DNA from: Limisphaerales bacterium
GTDB lineage: Bacteria; Verrucomicrobiota; Verrucomicrobiia; Limisphaerales; UBA1100
Direction: 5' to 3'
Assembly: GCA_014382585.1 (NCBI GenBank)
Contig: JACNJL010000050.1
Coordinates: 1-64,000 of the forward strand
Length of the DNA: 64,000 nt
Positions 9,625 through 18,762 of this stretch are shown in pieces. Position numbers and translations under genes: made by a program. Numbering within the stretch: position 1 is the first letter of the stretch; each line of letters opens with the position of its first letter. The notes under the pieces are model-generated. The model was not told the DNA's origin and made no database searches. It was given only the letters and a program-made list of their open reading frames with translations.

Positions 9625-10889
9625 TTATTCTCCACTTTGTTCGGATCCCACCAACCGTTCATCCTGGCCTGCAGCTCGGAAACCACTGCTGCATGCTCCG
9701 TGGACAGATCCTTAGTCTCGTGAGGATCCGCCAACAGGTCAAACAACTCCTGATTCTGATCGGGGTACTTTCGGTTGTGACCGCCCGCGTTTGGTCTCTC
9801 CTTCGGCAGGGGATCCTGGTAGGTGATGAGCTTCCATTTTCCCTGGATGACGGAGCGGGTCCACAAACTTTTACCAGGCTCGTGAGCCGAAATCATGTTG
9901 TGGGAGAAGTTGTTAAAGAAGATGGCTGTTCGGTCGGAAACGGCCTTATTATCAAGCAGGTTGATTCCGGGCATTGCCTTGGGGACCTTGACTCCGCAGG
10001 CAGTGAGAATCGTCGGAACCACGTCGATGTTGCTAGCCAGCTTCATCTCCTCTTTGTGCGCTTTGATCCTGGCGGGCCAGCGGGCGATGATCGGAGTCCG
10101 GATACCGTTTTCGTAGGGGGACGCCTTGCCGAACTCATTCCAGCCATTGTCGGCTAGGTAGAGCACTAGGGTGTTGTCGTCGACACCCTTGTCTTTGAGG
10201 TTTTTCATCAGGTCGCCGCAGGTTTCGTCGAGCCATTCCACCATGGCGTAGTACTTGGCCTTCTTGATCGGTTGAACGTCGGCGTATTTTTCCAGAAGAC
10301 GCTGCGGTGGGTTGTGGGGCGTATGCGGCAGAAACGGCGCGTACCAGACGAAGAAGGGCTTCTTGTTCTCGATCGATTGATCCATGAAGTCGTAGATGGG
10401 CTTCATGGTTTTGCGGCCTATGTCGAGGGACTTTCCGCCGTGTCGGCCCGTTTCTCCGTTGTCGTGGGTAAAGCCAGCGGCAGCAGGTTTCCCCATCCAA
10501 TATTTTCCGGTATGCATGGTGTTGTAACCGGCATCGGCCAACAACTTCGGCAACATGGGGTTCTCGAAGAAACGATCGAGCCAGACGTCGCGATCCTTTC
10601 CTTTGACGGGATCGTTGCCGGTGATGCCGTGCTGATGGGTGTATAGCCCCGTCAACATGGTGGCCAGGGACGGACTGCAGAGCGCAGTGGTGACGTAGCC
10701 ACGGGTGAAGGTCAGACCTTCCGCGGCGAGTTGGTCGATATGGGGGGATCGAATCTTTTCATTGCCCAGGAATCCGTAGTCGGTCCAGGCATGATCATCG
10801 CTGATGATGAGAATGACGTTCGGTCGCTCGGCCAAGAGCGACACCGGAAACAGCAAGGCGAATAGAATAAGATATGTGAAGGTTTTCAT
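9621..10889 (-). CDS. Sulfatase with variant maturation motif (CSPSL)
   Basis: Sulfatase-family protein of 422 residues. I place the start at 10889 (MKTFTYLILF...), which gives a clean signal peptide ending LLA; an upstream in-frame ATG at 10946 would put a charged tail before it. ISDDHAW, HTGKYWMGKP and LYLADNGW are typical. The signature region reads ALCSPSLATMLTG: the cysteine (C71), proline and TG are kept, but the usual arginine of CxPxR is leucine. Whether it is matured to formylglycine is therefore uncertain, although variants of this sort occur among PVC sulfatases. The stop overlaps the next sulfatase start by 4 nt. Confidence 0.9.
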   Translation of the reverse strand: MKTFTYLILFALLFPVSLLAERPNVILIISDDHAWTDYGFLGNEKIRSPHIDQLAAEGLTFTRGYVTTALCSPSLATMLTGLYTHQHGITGNDPVKGKDRDVWLDRFFENPMLPKLLADAGYNTMHTGKYWMGKPAAAGFTHDNGETGRHGGKSLDIGRKTMKPIYDFMDQSIENKKPFFVWYAPFLPHTPHNPPQRLLEKYADVQPIKKAKYYAMVEWLDETCGDLMKNLKDKGVDDNTLVLYLADNGWNEFGKASPYENGIRTPIIARWPARIKAHKEEMKLASNIDVVPTILTACGVKVPKAMPGINLLDNKAVSDRTAIFFNNFSHNMISAHEPGKSLWTRSVIQGKWKLITYQDPLPKERPNAGGHNRKYPDQNQELFDLLADPHETKDLSTEHAAVVSELQARMNGWWDPNKVENK

Positions 10890-10968
10890 GAGATTTCTCT
10901 GGGTATGTTTAAAGGGTCCAATTCCGCTGCGTCTAGGTCGGTTCATTTTGCAGGGGATTGCTGGATGG

Positions 10969-11700
10969 CTATTCTTCCAGGATGGTTTTGATGAAGCCGG
11001 CTAACTCCTCCACGGAGATGCCACCGGATTTGTCCTTGTCTGCTCTCTTGAGGAAGGTGTCGATGTGAGCGGAGGAACCTAGGAATGCAACGAACTCCTG
11101 CTTGTTGAGAGCGCCATCGGAATTGGCATCAAATTCGGCGTGCCACTGGGCGGGAGTTTTGCGGGAGATGCGATACCACTTGATGCCTTTGAGCCTGGAT
11201 TCGAATTCCTTGAGATTCAGAGTTCCTGATTTGTTCCTGTCGGATTTTCCAAACCCAATCGGACCATGTTTGGGGGAACGGTAAATGGCGGTGGCGTATT
11301 CGACATAGGAAACCTCGCCGTCGCTATTGGTGTCAGCCATCTTGTGCAACTCAGCGGCCGTCATCTTGAGCATCTCAGCGCTGGGTTTGAGCTTTTCCTT
11401 CGGGATCGGAAGCGTGACCCAGAGTTGATTGCAGCGCCCCTTGTCATCGACGTGTGCGCGAACGAAGAAGCCCGGTTTGATTTCCTTTTTCGCCTTCAGG
11501 AAGCTGACGTAGTTGATCTTCAACTTGTCGCCTAGCGTGAAGGTCCGGCTTTTCCTGCGGTAATTTACAGTGACGGTGCTTCCGTCGACGGATTCGACAA
11601 CACCATGTAGTATCCCCCCCTTCTTTTCCTGGGCGGCAATTTCGCTCGAGGCAAAGGTCAGGCAGACAACAACAAGGCTGATAGTCAGGTGGGTTTTCAT
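10969..11700 (-). CDS. Secreted four-EF-hand protein
   Basis: Protein of 243 residues with a signal peptide (cleavage near AAQ). Residues 30-100 form a small beta-rich domain (LHGVVESVDGSTVTVNYR...). Residues 120-243 hold four 12-residue calcium loops at about 123-134 (DTNSDGEVSYVE), 154-165 (DRNKSGTLNLKE), 191-202 (DANSDGALNKQE) and 221-232 (DKDKSGGISVEE). All have acidic residues at positions 1 and 12. It probably binds calcium in the periplasm or outside the cell. It lies between an LRR-protein gene and two sulfatase genes in the sigma-led operon. A role as structural or sensing partner for calcium-dependent enzymes is inference. Confidence 0.85.
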   Translation of the reverse strand: MKTHLTISLVVVCLTFASSEIAAQEKKGGILHGVVESVDGSTVTVNYRRKSRTFTLGDKLKINYVSFLKAKKEIKPGFFVRAHVDDKGRCNQLWVTLPIPKEKLKPSAEMLKMTAAELHKMADTNSDGEVSYVEYATAIYRSPKHGPIGFGKSDRNKSGTLNLKEFESRLKGIKWYRISRKTPAQWHAEFDANSDGALNKQEFVAFLGSSAHIDTFLKRADKDKSGGISVEELAGFIKTILEE

Positions 11701-11763
11701 GGTTTCATCTTATTGTATTCTAGTTTTAAAGTTTAATAGGACTCGGTCAGTCAAAAGGGTCGG

Positions 11764-13092
11764 TCATTTCTCGTTTTCAAACCTCTTGGACACAAGCAGT
11801 TTGCAGTCAGGCAGGGCTTTCTGAAGACTGGCCAGGGCCGGTCGGATCCCTTTTTTGTCATCCCGATAGGTGAAGGCATCGGAGAAATCAATGACTTCCA
11901 AGTTCTTCAGCCCGGTAAGTTTGTCCAGGCTCTCGGGGGAAAATTCCTCACAATATCGCAGGCTAAGTTTCTTCAAGGCGGTCATCTTGGCCAGATTGTC
12001 AAAGCCTTCGTCTCTGATTCCGCCTCCCCGCGAAATCTGCCCTAAGTCCAGTTCGCTCAGATGTTTTAGCTTTACCAGGTGCTGAAGACCGGGCCCTTTG
12101 ATCAGACTGATCCCTTCCAAATCCAGGTGCTCCAGATGCTCCAGTCGGGCCAAGGCTTCTAGTCCCTCATCCGTAAATCCGTTTGAGTTGCCCATCAGGT
12201 TCAGAGATGTAAGGGCTTTGAGTTTTGACAGGGTTCCCATGGACTCGTTGCCAAGACTGCAGAACTGCAGGGATAGCTTCGTCAGGTCCTTCAACCCGGT
12301 TAGGTGCTCAAGCGATGGTTTCGGGAAATCACATGACCACAGATGGAGGTTTTCCAGGGCCGGCATCCATTTCACCAGGCAGAGAAAGTCATCGTCGGTC
12401 AGGGTCAGATCATTCAGGCGCAATTGGGTCAGCTTGGCAAATTCCTTCGCCTTCGTCTTGGAGAACTGCTTGGGGTCCAAGGTGCGTAGCCGTTTGAGGA
12501 ATGCCCCCTGCGTCAGGTGCAGCCCACGCTTGCGCCGATCCTCCTCAGTGCGCTGGGCAATCGCCTTGGCTTCAATCAGTCGCGTTGCCTCGGCCTTGTC
12601 GATTTTCTTTAACAGAAGCAGTGACCGCACCGGGCCACTCACGCCCGGCGCCACCGCGCCATACAGATGCTTCCACTCGATGACGACCTGGTCGCCGGTC
12701 TTAAGCGTTTTGATATACGCACCGAGCACCAAGTCGCCTATGGGTTTGCGGTGGAAATCAGTGACATGAACCGAGTATGTCCGTTGCTTATCGCCCTTCC
12801 CTATCTTCTGGTAGTGCAGGTAGTCGGTTATTTCGAAGTTCGCGTATTCCCCCGAGCTCCCACAACGATCCGGGCAACTCCCCGTCGAGCCCCTGCACGT
12901 GTGAAACTTCACGTCCTGGAATGTGGCGATCGCCTTGTGCTCCACCAGCACCTTGAGCTTGTCGTTGTCCGGCATCTTGCCGACGTAGGCCTTGGGTGGC
13001 TTCGAGGGGGCTGGGACATCCTCGGTGGCGTACGATACGCTACCAATGATCAGGCAGAAAGCAACAAGGATGAGTGTCAGATTGGTTTTCAT
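11764..13092 (-). CDS. Secreted leucine-rich-repeat protein with novel N-terminal domain
   Basis: Protein of 442 residues with a signal peptide (cleavage near YAT). Residues ~30-170 form a domain I do not recognise, holding H64, C66, C73 and C77 (HTCRGSTGSCPDRC), a possible metal site or disulfide cluster. Residues ~210-430 are at least seven ~24-residue leucine-rich repeats of the bacterial LxxLxLxxC/N type (e.g. LTKLSLQFCSLGNESMGTL, LTSLNLMGN, LEHLDLEG). LRRs usually mediate protein binding. In this operon it may scaffold the exported DUF1592/DUF1552 proteins, which is inference only. Confidence 0.82.
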   Translation of the reverse strand: MKTNLTLILVAFCLIIGSVSYATEDVPAPSKPPKAYVGKMPDNDKLKVLVEHKAIATFQDVKFHTCRGSTGSCPDRCGSSGEYANFEITDYLHYQKIGKGDKQRTYSVHVTDFHRKPIGDLVLGAYIKTLKTGDQVVIEWKHLYGAVAPGVSGPVRSLLLLKKIDKAEATRLIEAKAIAQRTEEDRRKRGLHLTQGAFLKRLRTLDPKQFSKTKAKEFAKLTQLRLNDLTLTDDDFLCLVKWMPALENLHLWSCDFPKPSLEHLTGLKDLTKLSLQFCSLGNESMGTLSKLKALTSLNLMGNSNGFTDEGLEALARLEHLEHLDLEGISLIKGPGLQHLVKLKHLSELDLGQISRGGGIRDEGFDNLAKMTALKKLSLRYCEEFSPESLDKLTGLKNLEVIDFSDAFTYRDDKKGIRPALASLQKALPDCKLLVSKRFENEK

Positions 13093-13127
13093 AAAATTGA
13101 TTTTTTGGCGATGATTAGGATCAGATA

Positions 13128-15905
13128 TTACTTCGATTGAAACTGCTTGGCTTGCACGAGGGCGTGGACGAATTCACGCAGGGCGTAGTTCTTGTTTTTG
13201 GCTGAGCTCATGATGCCCAGCGCAAGGTCTTCATCGGTGAAGCCGAACGGGCGACCGAGACCGTACTCGATCAGGGCTTCCGTGAAGCCATGGGCGAATT
13301 CCTCCTGATGTTTGGTGGCAATCAACTCACGCAGTTCAATGAAGTCGGCAAATGCCGGGCCGTCGTGGAACGCGCCAGAGGTGTCGATGGGGGTGCCGGT
13401 TCTACTGGGCACCATATTGCCTTTTCTGTTCTTAGTGTATCGGTATTCCTTGCTGCGCCATTTGCCGGCGGCATCGAAGTTTTCCAGGCCAAAGCCGATG
13501 GGATCGATCTTGCGATGGCAGCTGGCGCACTGAGCTTCCTCCATGTGGGCGGCGAGTTTCTGCCGCTTGGTGAGGGGCTTGTCGTCGAGGCGCGAAAGCT
13601 GCGGCACATTGGCCGGTGCCGGGGGAGGCGGCGAGTGCATAAGGTGGCGCAGCACCCAGGACCCGCGCTCAACCGGGCTGCTTTGGATGCCGTCGCTGCC
13701 CATGGCATGGATCGCAGCCATTCCCAGAAGTCCACCGCGCGGCGAATTTTCCGGAAGGCTGACTTTGCGGTAGTGATCGCCAACCACGCCGTTTAGTCCG
13801 TAGTGAGCGGCCATGAGACCATTGACGACGACGTAGTCGCTCTTGAGAAGGTTCTGTACTTGTCCCTGATCCTTCGACCGCAACAAGTGGAGGATCGATT
13901 GGTAAACTTCTTCCCGCGCTGCCGCTCGCGTGCTTTCATCGAATTCGCGATGTCGGGCAACATCGAATTGGAAGAAATCCAATCGCTTCATGTCCAGCCA
14001 CTGATGAGCGAGACCAGAAACGAAGTGGTGCGCTCTCGGGTCTCGAATCAAACGATCCACTTGAGCACGTAAGACAGCAGGGTCACGCAGCTGCCTCGCT
14101 TTCGCCAACTCCAATAGCTGGGAATCGGGCGGAGAACTCCATAGGAAATACGACAGTCGCACTGCCAGTTCGAGATCATCCAGGGCACGAGGCACACCGT
14201 CCTGACCGGACTCTTTCATGAAGAGAAACCGGGGAGACGCCAGGATCATGCTGAGCGGGGTGCGAATCGCGATGTCGAACTTTTGATCAATCACCAATCG
14301 GTTTTTGTAGACTTCGACGAGGGAGTCGATGAATTCGGGCGTGGGTCGGCTTTCTCGAAATGCTTTGACCGCGAACTGGTGAAGGATGTTCCTGGCCCGA
14401 TTCAACTCCGACGGAGATCCTCCGGCAGGGTTGGCGTCAAAGATCGCCTCAAGCGGACTAGGTTGTCCCTGTGGCAACGGGCCTTCGATCTCAACCCAGT
14501 CGACCCAGATTGAGGGGGCATGGCCATAACCATTTTCATTCATCAAGGGGTTGAAGAATTTCTTGAGTAAGGGGCCCCACGCAGGCTGACGTTCTCTAAT
14601 CGCAAACTGCCGTTTCGTATCCTTGTTCACCGTCACCTGGGTTTCGATCAGTTTTGGCTCGGCCGGTCTGCCGGTCACGTGCAGCGCCTTCAGGGGGAAG
14701 CCATCCAGTAGCCCTCTGGAAACCGTTTCGGGGTGACCCAGTTCGAGGAAGTGACGAAACGCCGGCGCCTCGTGGGTGACCCCCGCCTTGATTCGCACCG
14801 TGTAGGTTCCGACGGGCATGTCGTTGGGCGGGTTTAGGACGACCATGGTGGAACCGGCCGTCAACTGAATCCAGGTCCCTGTATCATTGTAGGGAAGGTC
14901 GGCGTAGTGCTTACTGTAGGAAGCATACTTGGGAAAGAACTTCGCGGCATGGCCAAAATTCGGGAACCCATGGTCCCTCGGGTTGGGCGCTCCTTTCAGC
15001 TTCTTAAGGTGAGGACCAATTGCACGGTAAAGCTGCCCGCGGTTACCCTTGGTGCCCAACCGTGCTTCGAAGCCTTTGTTCTCTGGTCGAGCGAGCGCCT
15101 TGTCCATTTCCGCATCCAGTGCCGCATAGCGTTTCAGGTAGTCGTCATTTCGTTTGACTCCCTGTCTCAAAGCGACATTGAGCGTTTTTTCCGGTTCCAC
15201 GCGATAGACAAAAGGCTTGGCACCTCGAGCAGCTCTTCGTTCATAGAACTCATCGATGGCGTGGCGTCCGAGTTTCAGATACTGCTCGAACTTGTCACTG
15301 GAAATAAAAAGTGAAGATCCGACCGTATCGAAGTCCCCGGAACTTCCATCATCGGGAAGGAGTTCCTTACCGAGTCGCACACCCAGCAAGCTCTCGATAG
15401 TGTTCTGGTAGTCGCGCTTGTTGAGCCGCCGCATGGTGATCTTGCCACCCGAATCACCGAGCGCCTTGCGGGCGGTCACCATCGTGAGCGCCAGGTCATC
15501 CAGGAAATCCGCCTTCTCCGCTTGTTCGGGCTGCTTCTTCTTTTTCGGCGGCATCTCCCCGGAGTTCAGGGCATTGAGGACTTTCTGCCAGGTCTCCGCC
15601 TGCTCGATCGTTTCAATATCAAATGAAAGGCCTTCGAGATTGACGCTGCCCTTCTCGGTATCGGCATCGTGACAATCCATGCAATAGGCATCCAGAAAGG
15701 CCGCGTGCTTTTCGGGGAATACGACTCTTGGTTTGGCGACGGAAGCAGTTGCCATCTGGGCTTCGTCCGCATTGGAAGTTCCTTGCGAATCGTCACTGGG
15801 GACACCTTGCGGGTGGTTGCCTTTGTTTTCCTCCCCGCAACCGGTCAGCAAGGTGACGAAGTACACCGCAAACATCGTGCCAAGGGTAAGGCGTGTAGGT
15901 TTCAT
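13128..15905 (-). CDS. DUF1592-family diheme lipoprotein
   Basis: Protein of 925 residues with a lipoprotein signal (lipobox LLTGC, C23), so it is probably anchored to a membrane. It has planctomycete cytochrome C (CMDCH at 75-79), DUF1587 (RRLNKRDYQNTIESLLG), one copy of the ~260-residue beta-rich domain that is duplicated in the paralogue at 92-3562, DUF1595/1592 (FLWSSPPDSQLLELA), DUF1588 with CASCH near residue 793, and C-terminal DUF1585 (YGLGRPFGFTDEDLA). Two c-type hemes are expected. Function is unknown. It follows its DUF1552 partner by 20 nt. Confidence 0.9.
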   Translation of the reverse strand: MKPTRLTLGTMFAVYFVTLLTGCGEENKGNHPQGVPSDDSQGTSNADEAQMATASVAKPRVVFPEKHAAFLDAYCMDCHDADTEKGSVNLEGLSFDIETIEQAETWQKVLNALNSGEMPPKKKKQPEQAEKADFLDDLALTMVTARKALGDSGGKITMRRLNKRDYQNTIESLLGVRLGKELLPDDGSSGDFDTVGSSLFISSDKFEQYLKLGRHAIDEFYERRAARGAKPFVYRVEPEKTLNVALRQGVKRNDDYLKRYAALDAEMDKALARPENKGFEARLGTKGNRGQLYRAIGPHLKKLKGAPNPRDHGFPNFGHAAKFFPKYASYSKHYADLPYNDTGTWIQLTAGSTMVVLNPPNDMPVGTYTVRIKAGVTHEAPAFRHFLELGHPETVSRGLLDGFPLKALHVTGRPAEPKLIETQVTVNKDTKRQFAIRERQPAWGPLLKKFFNPLMNENGYGHAPSIWVDWVEIEGPLPQGQPSPLEAIFDANPAGGSPSELNRARNILHQFAVKAFRESRPTPEFIDSLVEVYKNRLVIDQKFDIAIRTPLSMILASPRFLFMKESGQDGVPRALDDLELAVRLSYFLWSSPPDSQLLELAKARQLRDPAVLRAQVDRLIRDPRAHHFVSGLAHQWLDMKRLDFFQFDVARHREFDESTRAAAREEVYQSILHLLRSKDQGQVQNLLKSDYVVVNGLMAAHYGLNGVVGDHYRKVSLPENSPRGGLLGMAAIHAMGSDGIQSSPVERGSWVLRHLMHSPPPPAPANVPQLSRLDDKPLTKRQKLAAHMEEAQCASCHRKIDPIGFGLENFDAAGKWRSKEYRYTKNRKGNMVPSRTGTPIDTSGAFHDGPAFADFIELRELIATKHQEEFAHGFTEALIEYGLGRPFGFTDEDLALGIMSSAKNKNYALREFVHALVQAKQFQSK

Positions 15906-15925
15906 AGATCGTAAGGGATTATTGA

Positions 15926-17212
15926 TTACGCCTGCAACTGCGACACCACACCCGTGCTGTCGCCGTGCCGATCCACGTCAACACCGACACCCTGCAACAT
16001 AGTCAGCCAGACATTGTTCAGCGGTGTGCCTTCATTGAGCACGAGGTTCTGCCCCAGTTTGAGATTGGCACCGCCACCGGAGATCAAGGTGGGTGGATTG
16101 TTGAGATAATGAATCGAACGAATGTTGGAACCAAAGGCCATCGCAACGTGATCAAACAGACTGCTGCCATCGGCTTCCTTGGTGGCTTTTAACTGATCGA
16201 TTAAACCGGCCAACAGTTCGCTATGTGCCTTGTCCCTTAATTTGGAAGACACTTCCGTTTCGCCTCCTGGACGATAATGACTCACATTATGAGGATTTCC
16301 GCCGGCACCGATACTGGACAGCAGGCGTGACCCGGGTTCGCGATAGGTAATGACCCGAGTGTTATCCGTCTGGATTGCCGCCACCATGAGCTTGTACATC
16401 ATCTCGATTTCGCTGCGCCCTACCAACGCGGCATCCGGTTCCTCCAGAGGAGACTTTGATTTGGGCACGTCCATCCATTTTTCCGATTTGCTCAACCGGG
16501 TTTCGATGTCGCGGATGCTTTGAAAGTACTCGTCCAGCTTGTCGGTATCACTCTTCGTCAAACCCTTCTGCATGTCCTTTGCCTCGATCATCACGGAATC
16601 CAGGACACTGCGTTCCTCCGTCAACATTGCCCGACGCTGAGCAAGGGGGATGTCATCTGCCGCAAAGAGCTTGAGGTAGGTTTCCATCGGGGAATTCCAC
16701 GCCGAAAGCGGTTTTCCACGTTGGTCCCATGCCAGCGAATTCCCAGGACCATGCCCATTCCTGTCGTTGGCGTCACTAGCCAGTTGGATGGAGGTGTAGC
16801 GGGTGTGCTCGCCAAACTGCGCGGCGGCAACCTGATCGGCGGAGATGGTGTTGGAAAAGGACTGCCCCGGGGTGCCGTATTGATTCGCGCCCGTCAGCCA
16901 ATACGTGCTTCCCCAGTGCGCCTGACGGCTGAATTGATGTTTGCAGCCCTGGACAATCGTAAGGTCCTTCTTGTGACGAGCCAAAGGCTTTAGCCCCAAG
17001 GGCAGTGTATAGCCCGATCCCTTGTCATTGATGTCGGGAAACCAAGTCTCCGAGGTGACGCCGTAGCCAATGCCCATGAAGATCATTCTCTTGGGAGGCG
17101 TTGCCGCAGCGGCCGAGGCAAGGCGACGAAAGCCGATGGACTCCAATGCCGGCAGCGCGATGAACGCTCCGGCTCCACGTAGAAAGTGACGACGATTGAA
17201 TGAGGCGTTCAT
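15926..17212 (-). CDS. DUF1552 protein, Tat-exported
   Basis: Protein of 428 residues, closely similar along its length to the DUF1552 protein at 3559-4863 (shared WGSTYWLTGANQYGTPGQS, SIHYLNNPPTLISGGGANL). It begins with a twin-arginine signal (NRRHFLRGAGAFIALPALE). The family motif reads HNVSHY. It sits 19 nt after the anti-sigma gene and 20 nt before its DUF1592 partner, making it the first structural gene of the sigma-led operon. Its reaction is unknown. Confidence 0.88.
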   Translation of the reverse strand: MNASFNRRHFLRGAGAFIALPALESIGFRRLASAAAATPPKRMIFMGIGYGVTSETWFPDINDKGSGYTLPLGLKPLARHKKDLTIVQGCKHQFSRQAHWGSTYWLTGANQYGTPGQSFSNTISADQVAAAQFGEHTRYTSIQLASDANDRNGHGPGNSLAWDQRGKPLSAWNSPMETYLKLFAADDIPLAQRRAMLTEERSVLDSVMIEAKDMQKGLTKSDTDKLDEYFQSIRDIETRLSKSEKWMDVPKSKSPLEEPDAALVGRSEIEMMYKLMVAAIQTDNTRVITYREPGSRLLSSIGAGGNPHNVSHYRPGGETEVSSKLRDKAHSELLAGLIDQLKATKEADGSSLFDHVAMAFGSNIRSIHYLNNPPTLISGGGANLKLGQNLVLNEGTPLNNVWLTMLQGVGVDVDRHGDSTGVVSQLQA

Positions 17213-17231
17213 ATTCGGAAATTCGTTTCGT

Positions 17232-18215
17232 TCATTTGCTCACAACTTCAATCGGCAGTTTCGGTTGTTTGATCACGGTGAGTTGGACGTCGTCCACAAA
17301 GAAACCGCCTAACGGAACAGGCGTCTTGGAGTTGTAACCCGCGGTGGCGGCCACTGCGATGAGGGCAACCGTCGCATCCGATTCCAGGATGCAGGAGGCG
17401 GAAATGGTCGCCGCGTCGCTTCCCGGTTGAAGCTTGATGGATTTCTTCCCAAGCGCCTCGGCCTGCCGAACCACCTGAGGCCAAGTTTCACCAATCGACT
17501 CGGGCTCTCCCTGAAACAGAAAGATGCGGAGGCTTGCTTTGGGATTGCGTAGTTCGTTATCGGAAAGAGATGCATCACGTCGAAAACGCGCTGAAAGTTT
17601 GAGAGAATAATTTCCCTGCGAAGGTTCCGCTTCCAACTGTTGGCGCAGGGCAGTGAGGTCGACCAACTGGAATACGGAGCAGTTGGAAGCAAAGCCGTCG
17701 GGATCGCTCTTCACGTTGGCGGTCCGGACAAATCGCAGAACCTTGTTTCCATCCGCCTCCTTGACCACCTCGGCGGGATTACCGGCCCATTCGCCGAAGC
17801 GTACCGGGAACTGCGTCGGAGTCGGCCCTTCGGCCATGGTCTCGAAATCACCGTGGGCGATGTCGAACACCCGCGCTTCCGATTTGGGCGAACCGATTGC
17901 CCAAATCATGCCGACACCGAGCAGCCCCACGAAAATTCCCGCTACCAAACCCGCCGCGATCTGGCGGGGCCAAGCAAACTGCCCGACCACCTTTTGCTGT
18001 TCCGGCGCAGCTGCTCCCACCTCCGGTTCTGATTCCACGTCCAAGGCCAGCGTTTCATCGGCCAACGCACCGTGTATCTGTGCGGCCTTGAGATATTGCG
18101 ATCGCACCTCGGCATCGTCCTCAATCCCGGTGGAAAGCGCCTGCGCCTCCTCCTCTGTCGTTTGACCGTCCAGATGTTTCTGGATGAGTGCGTCCCAATC
18201 TTGAGAAGGTCTCAT
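17232..18215 (-). CDS. Membrane anti-sigma factor
   Basis: Protein of 327 residues. The N-terminal ~80 residues are acidic and helical (DWDALIQKHLDGQTTEEEAQALS), as in PVC anti-sigma/FecR-like regulators. A single membrane segment spans about 86-108 (IAAGLVAGIFVGLLGVGMIW), followed by a ~215-residue extracytoplasmic beta-rich domain ending in VKQPKLPIEVVSK. The start overlaps the sigma-factor stop by 4 nt, which strongly suggests it controls that sigma factor. It would sense an extracytoplasmic signal; the ligand is unknown. Confidence 0.82.
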   Translation of the reverse strand: MRPSQDWDALIQKHLDGQTTEEEAQALSTGIEDDAEVRSQYLKAAQIHGALADETLALDVESEPEVGAAAPEQQKVVGQFAWPRQIAAGLVAGIFVGLLGVGMIWAIGSPKSEARVFDIAHGDFETMAEGPTPTQFPVRFGEWAGNPAEVVKEADGNKVLRFVRTANVKSDPDGFASNCSVFQLVDLTALRQQLEAEPSQGNYSLKLSARFRRDASLSDNELRNPKASLRIFLFQGEPESIGETWPQVVRQAEALGKKSIKLQPGSDAATISASCILESDATVALIAVAATAGYNSKTPVPLGGFFVDDVQLTVIKQPKLPIEVVSK

Positions 18216-18733
18216 GTCATTTCCTTTCTAATCTGCCTTTGGATACACGTCTGCAAATCGAGGCGTGTGCGTTGGATTGCCTTGTAAACTGCCTCGACCG
18301 ACCGACCGCCTTGTTCGGCAAGCCACTCCACACTTCGGTTCTCGTGGTAATATCCCTTAATCAAGGCATGCTGTTTCTCGCCAAGTTTTTGCATACAGGT
18401 GGCCAAATGCCGTTCCACCTCAACGGCAAACCCGGACTCGCCAGCCATTTCTCGTTCCAGCACCGCCATCGCCTTCTCGGAGAGCTGGGCGCGACGCTGC
18501 GCACGCGCGAGAAAGCGCCGCGTCTCAATCCGCGCAAACCCCATCGCCCAATTCACGAACGGCCGTTGCGGGTCATAAGAGTCAAACTGCCGCCACAAAG
18601 CCACGGCCGTCTCCTGTAGAATATCCCGTGCGTCTGAACGGTTCGGCACCATCACAAGCACCGAACGCAACATCACCGGCTCCGCCTCTAGAAGCAGCCG
18701 CGTGAAACGCTCGTGGTTGTTTTGATGATCCAT
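18212..18733 (-). CDS. ECF RNA polymerase sigma factor (Rhodopirellula/Verrucomicrobium type)
   Basis: Protein of 173 residues, counting from ATG 18733 (MDHQNNHERF); an in-frame ATG at 18757 would add eight residues. Sigma region 2 covers about 10-80 (RSDARDILQETAVALWRQFDSYD, RPFVNWAMGFAR). Region 4 covers about 115-170 (LGEKQHALIKGYYHENRSVEWLAEQGGRSVEAVYKAIQRTR), a helix-turn-helix that reads the -35 element. It heads an operon containing its anti-sigma factor and secreted polysaccharide-related genes. The motif at 18763-18798 just upstream suggests autoregulation. Confidence 0.92.
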   Translation of the reverse strand: MDHQNNHERFTRLLLEAEPVMLRSVLVMVPNRSDARDILQETAVALWRQFDSYDPQRPFVNWAMGFARIETRRFLARAQRRAQLSEKAMAVLEREMAGESGFAVEVERHLATCMQKLGEKQHALIKGYYHENRSVEWLAEQGGRSVEAVYKAIQRTRLDLQTCIQRQIRKEMT

Positions 18734-18762
18734 GGTCGTTTTGAGTAGCCAAGCCAATTTCT

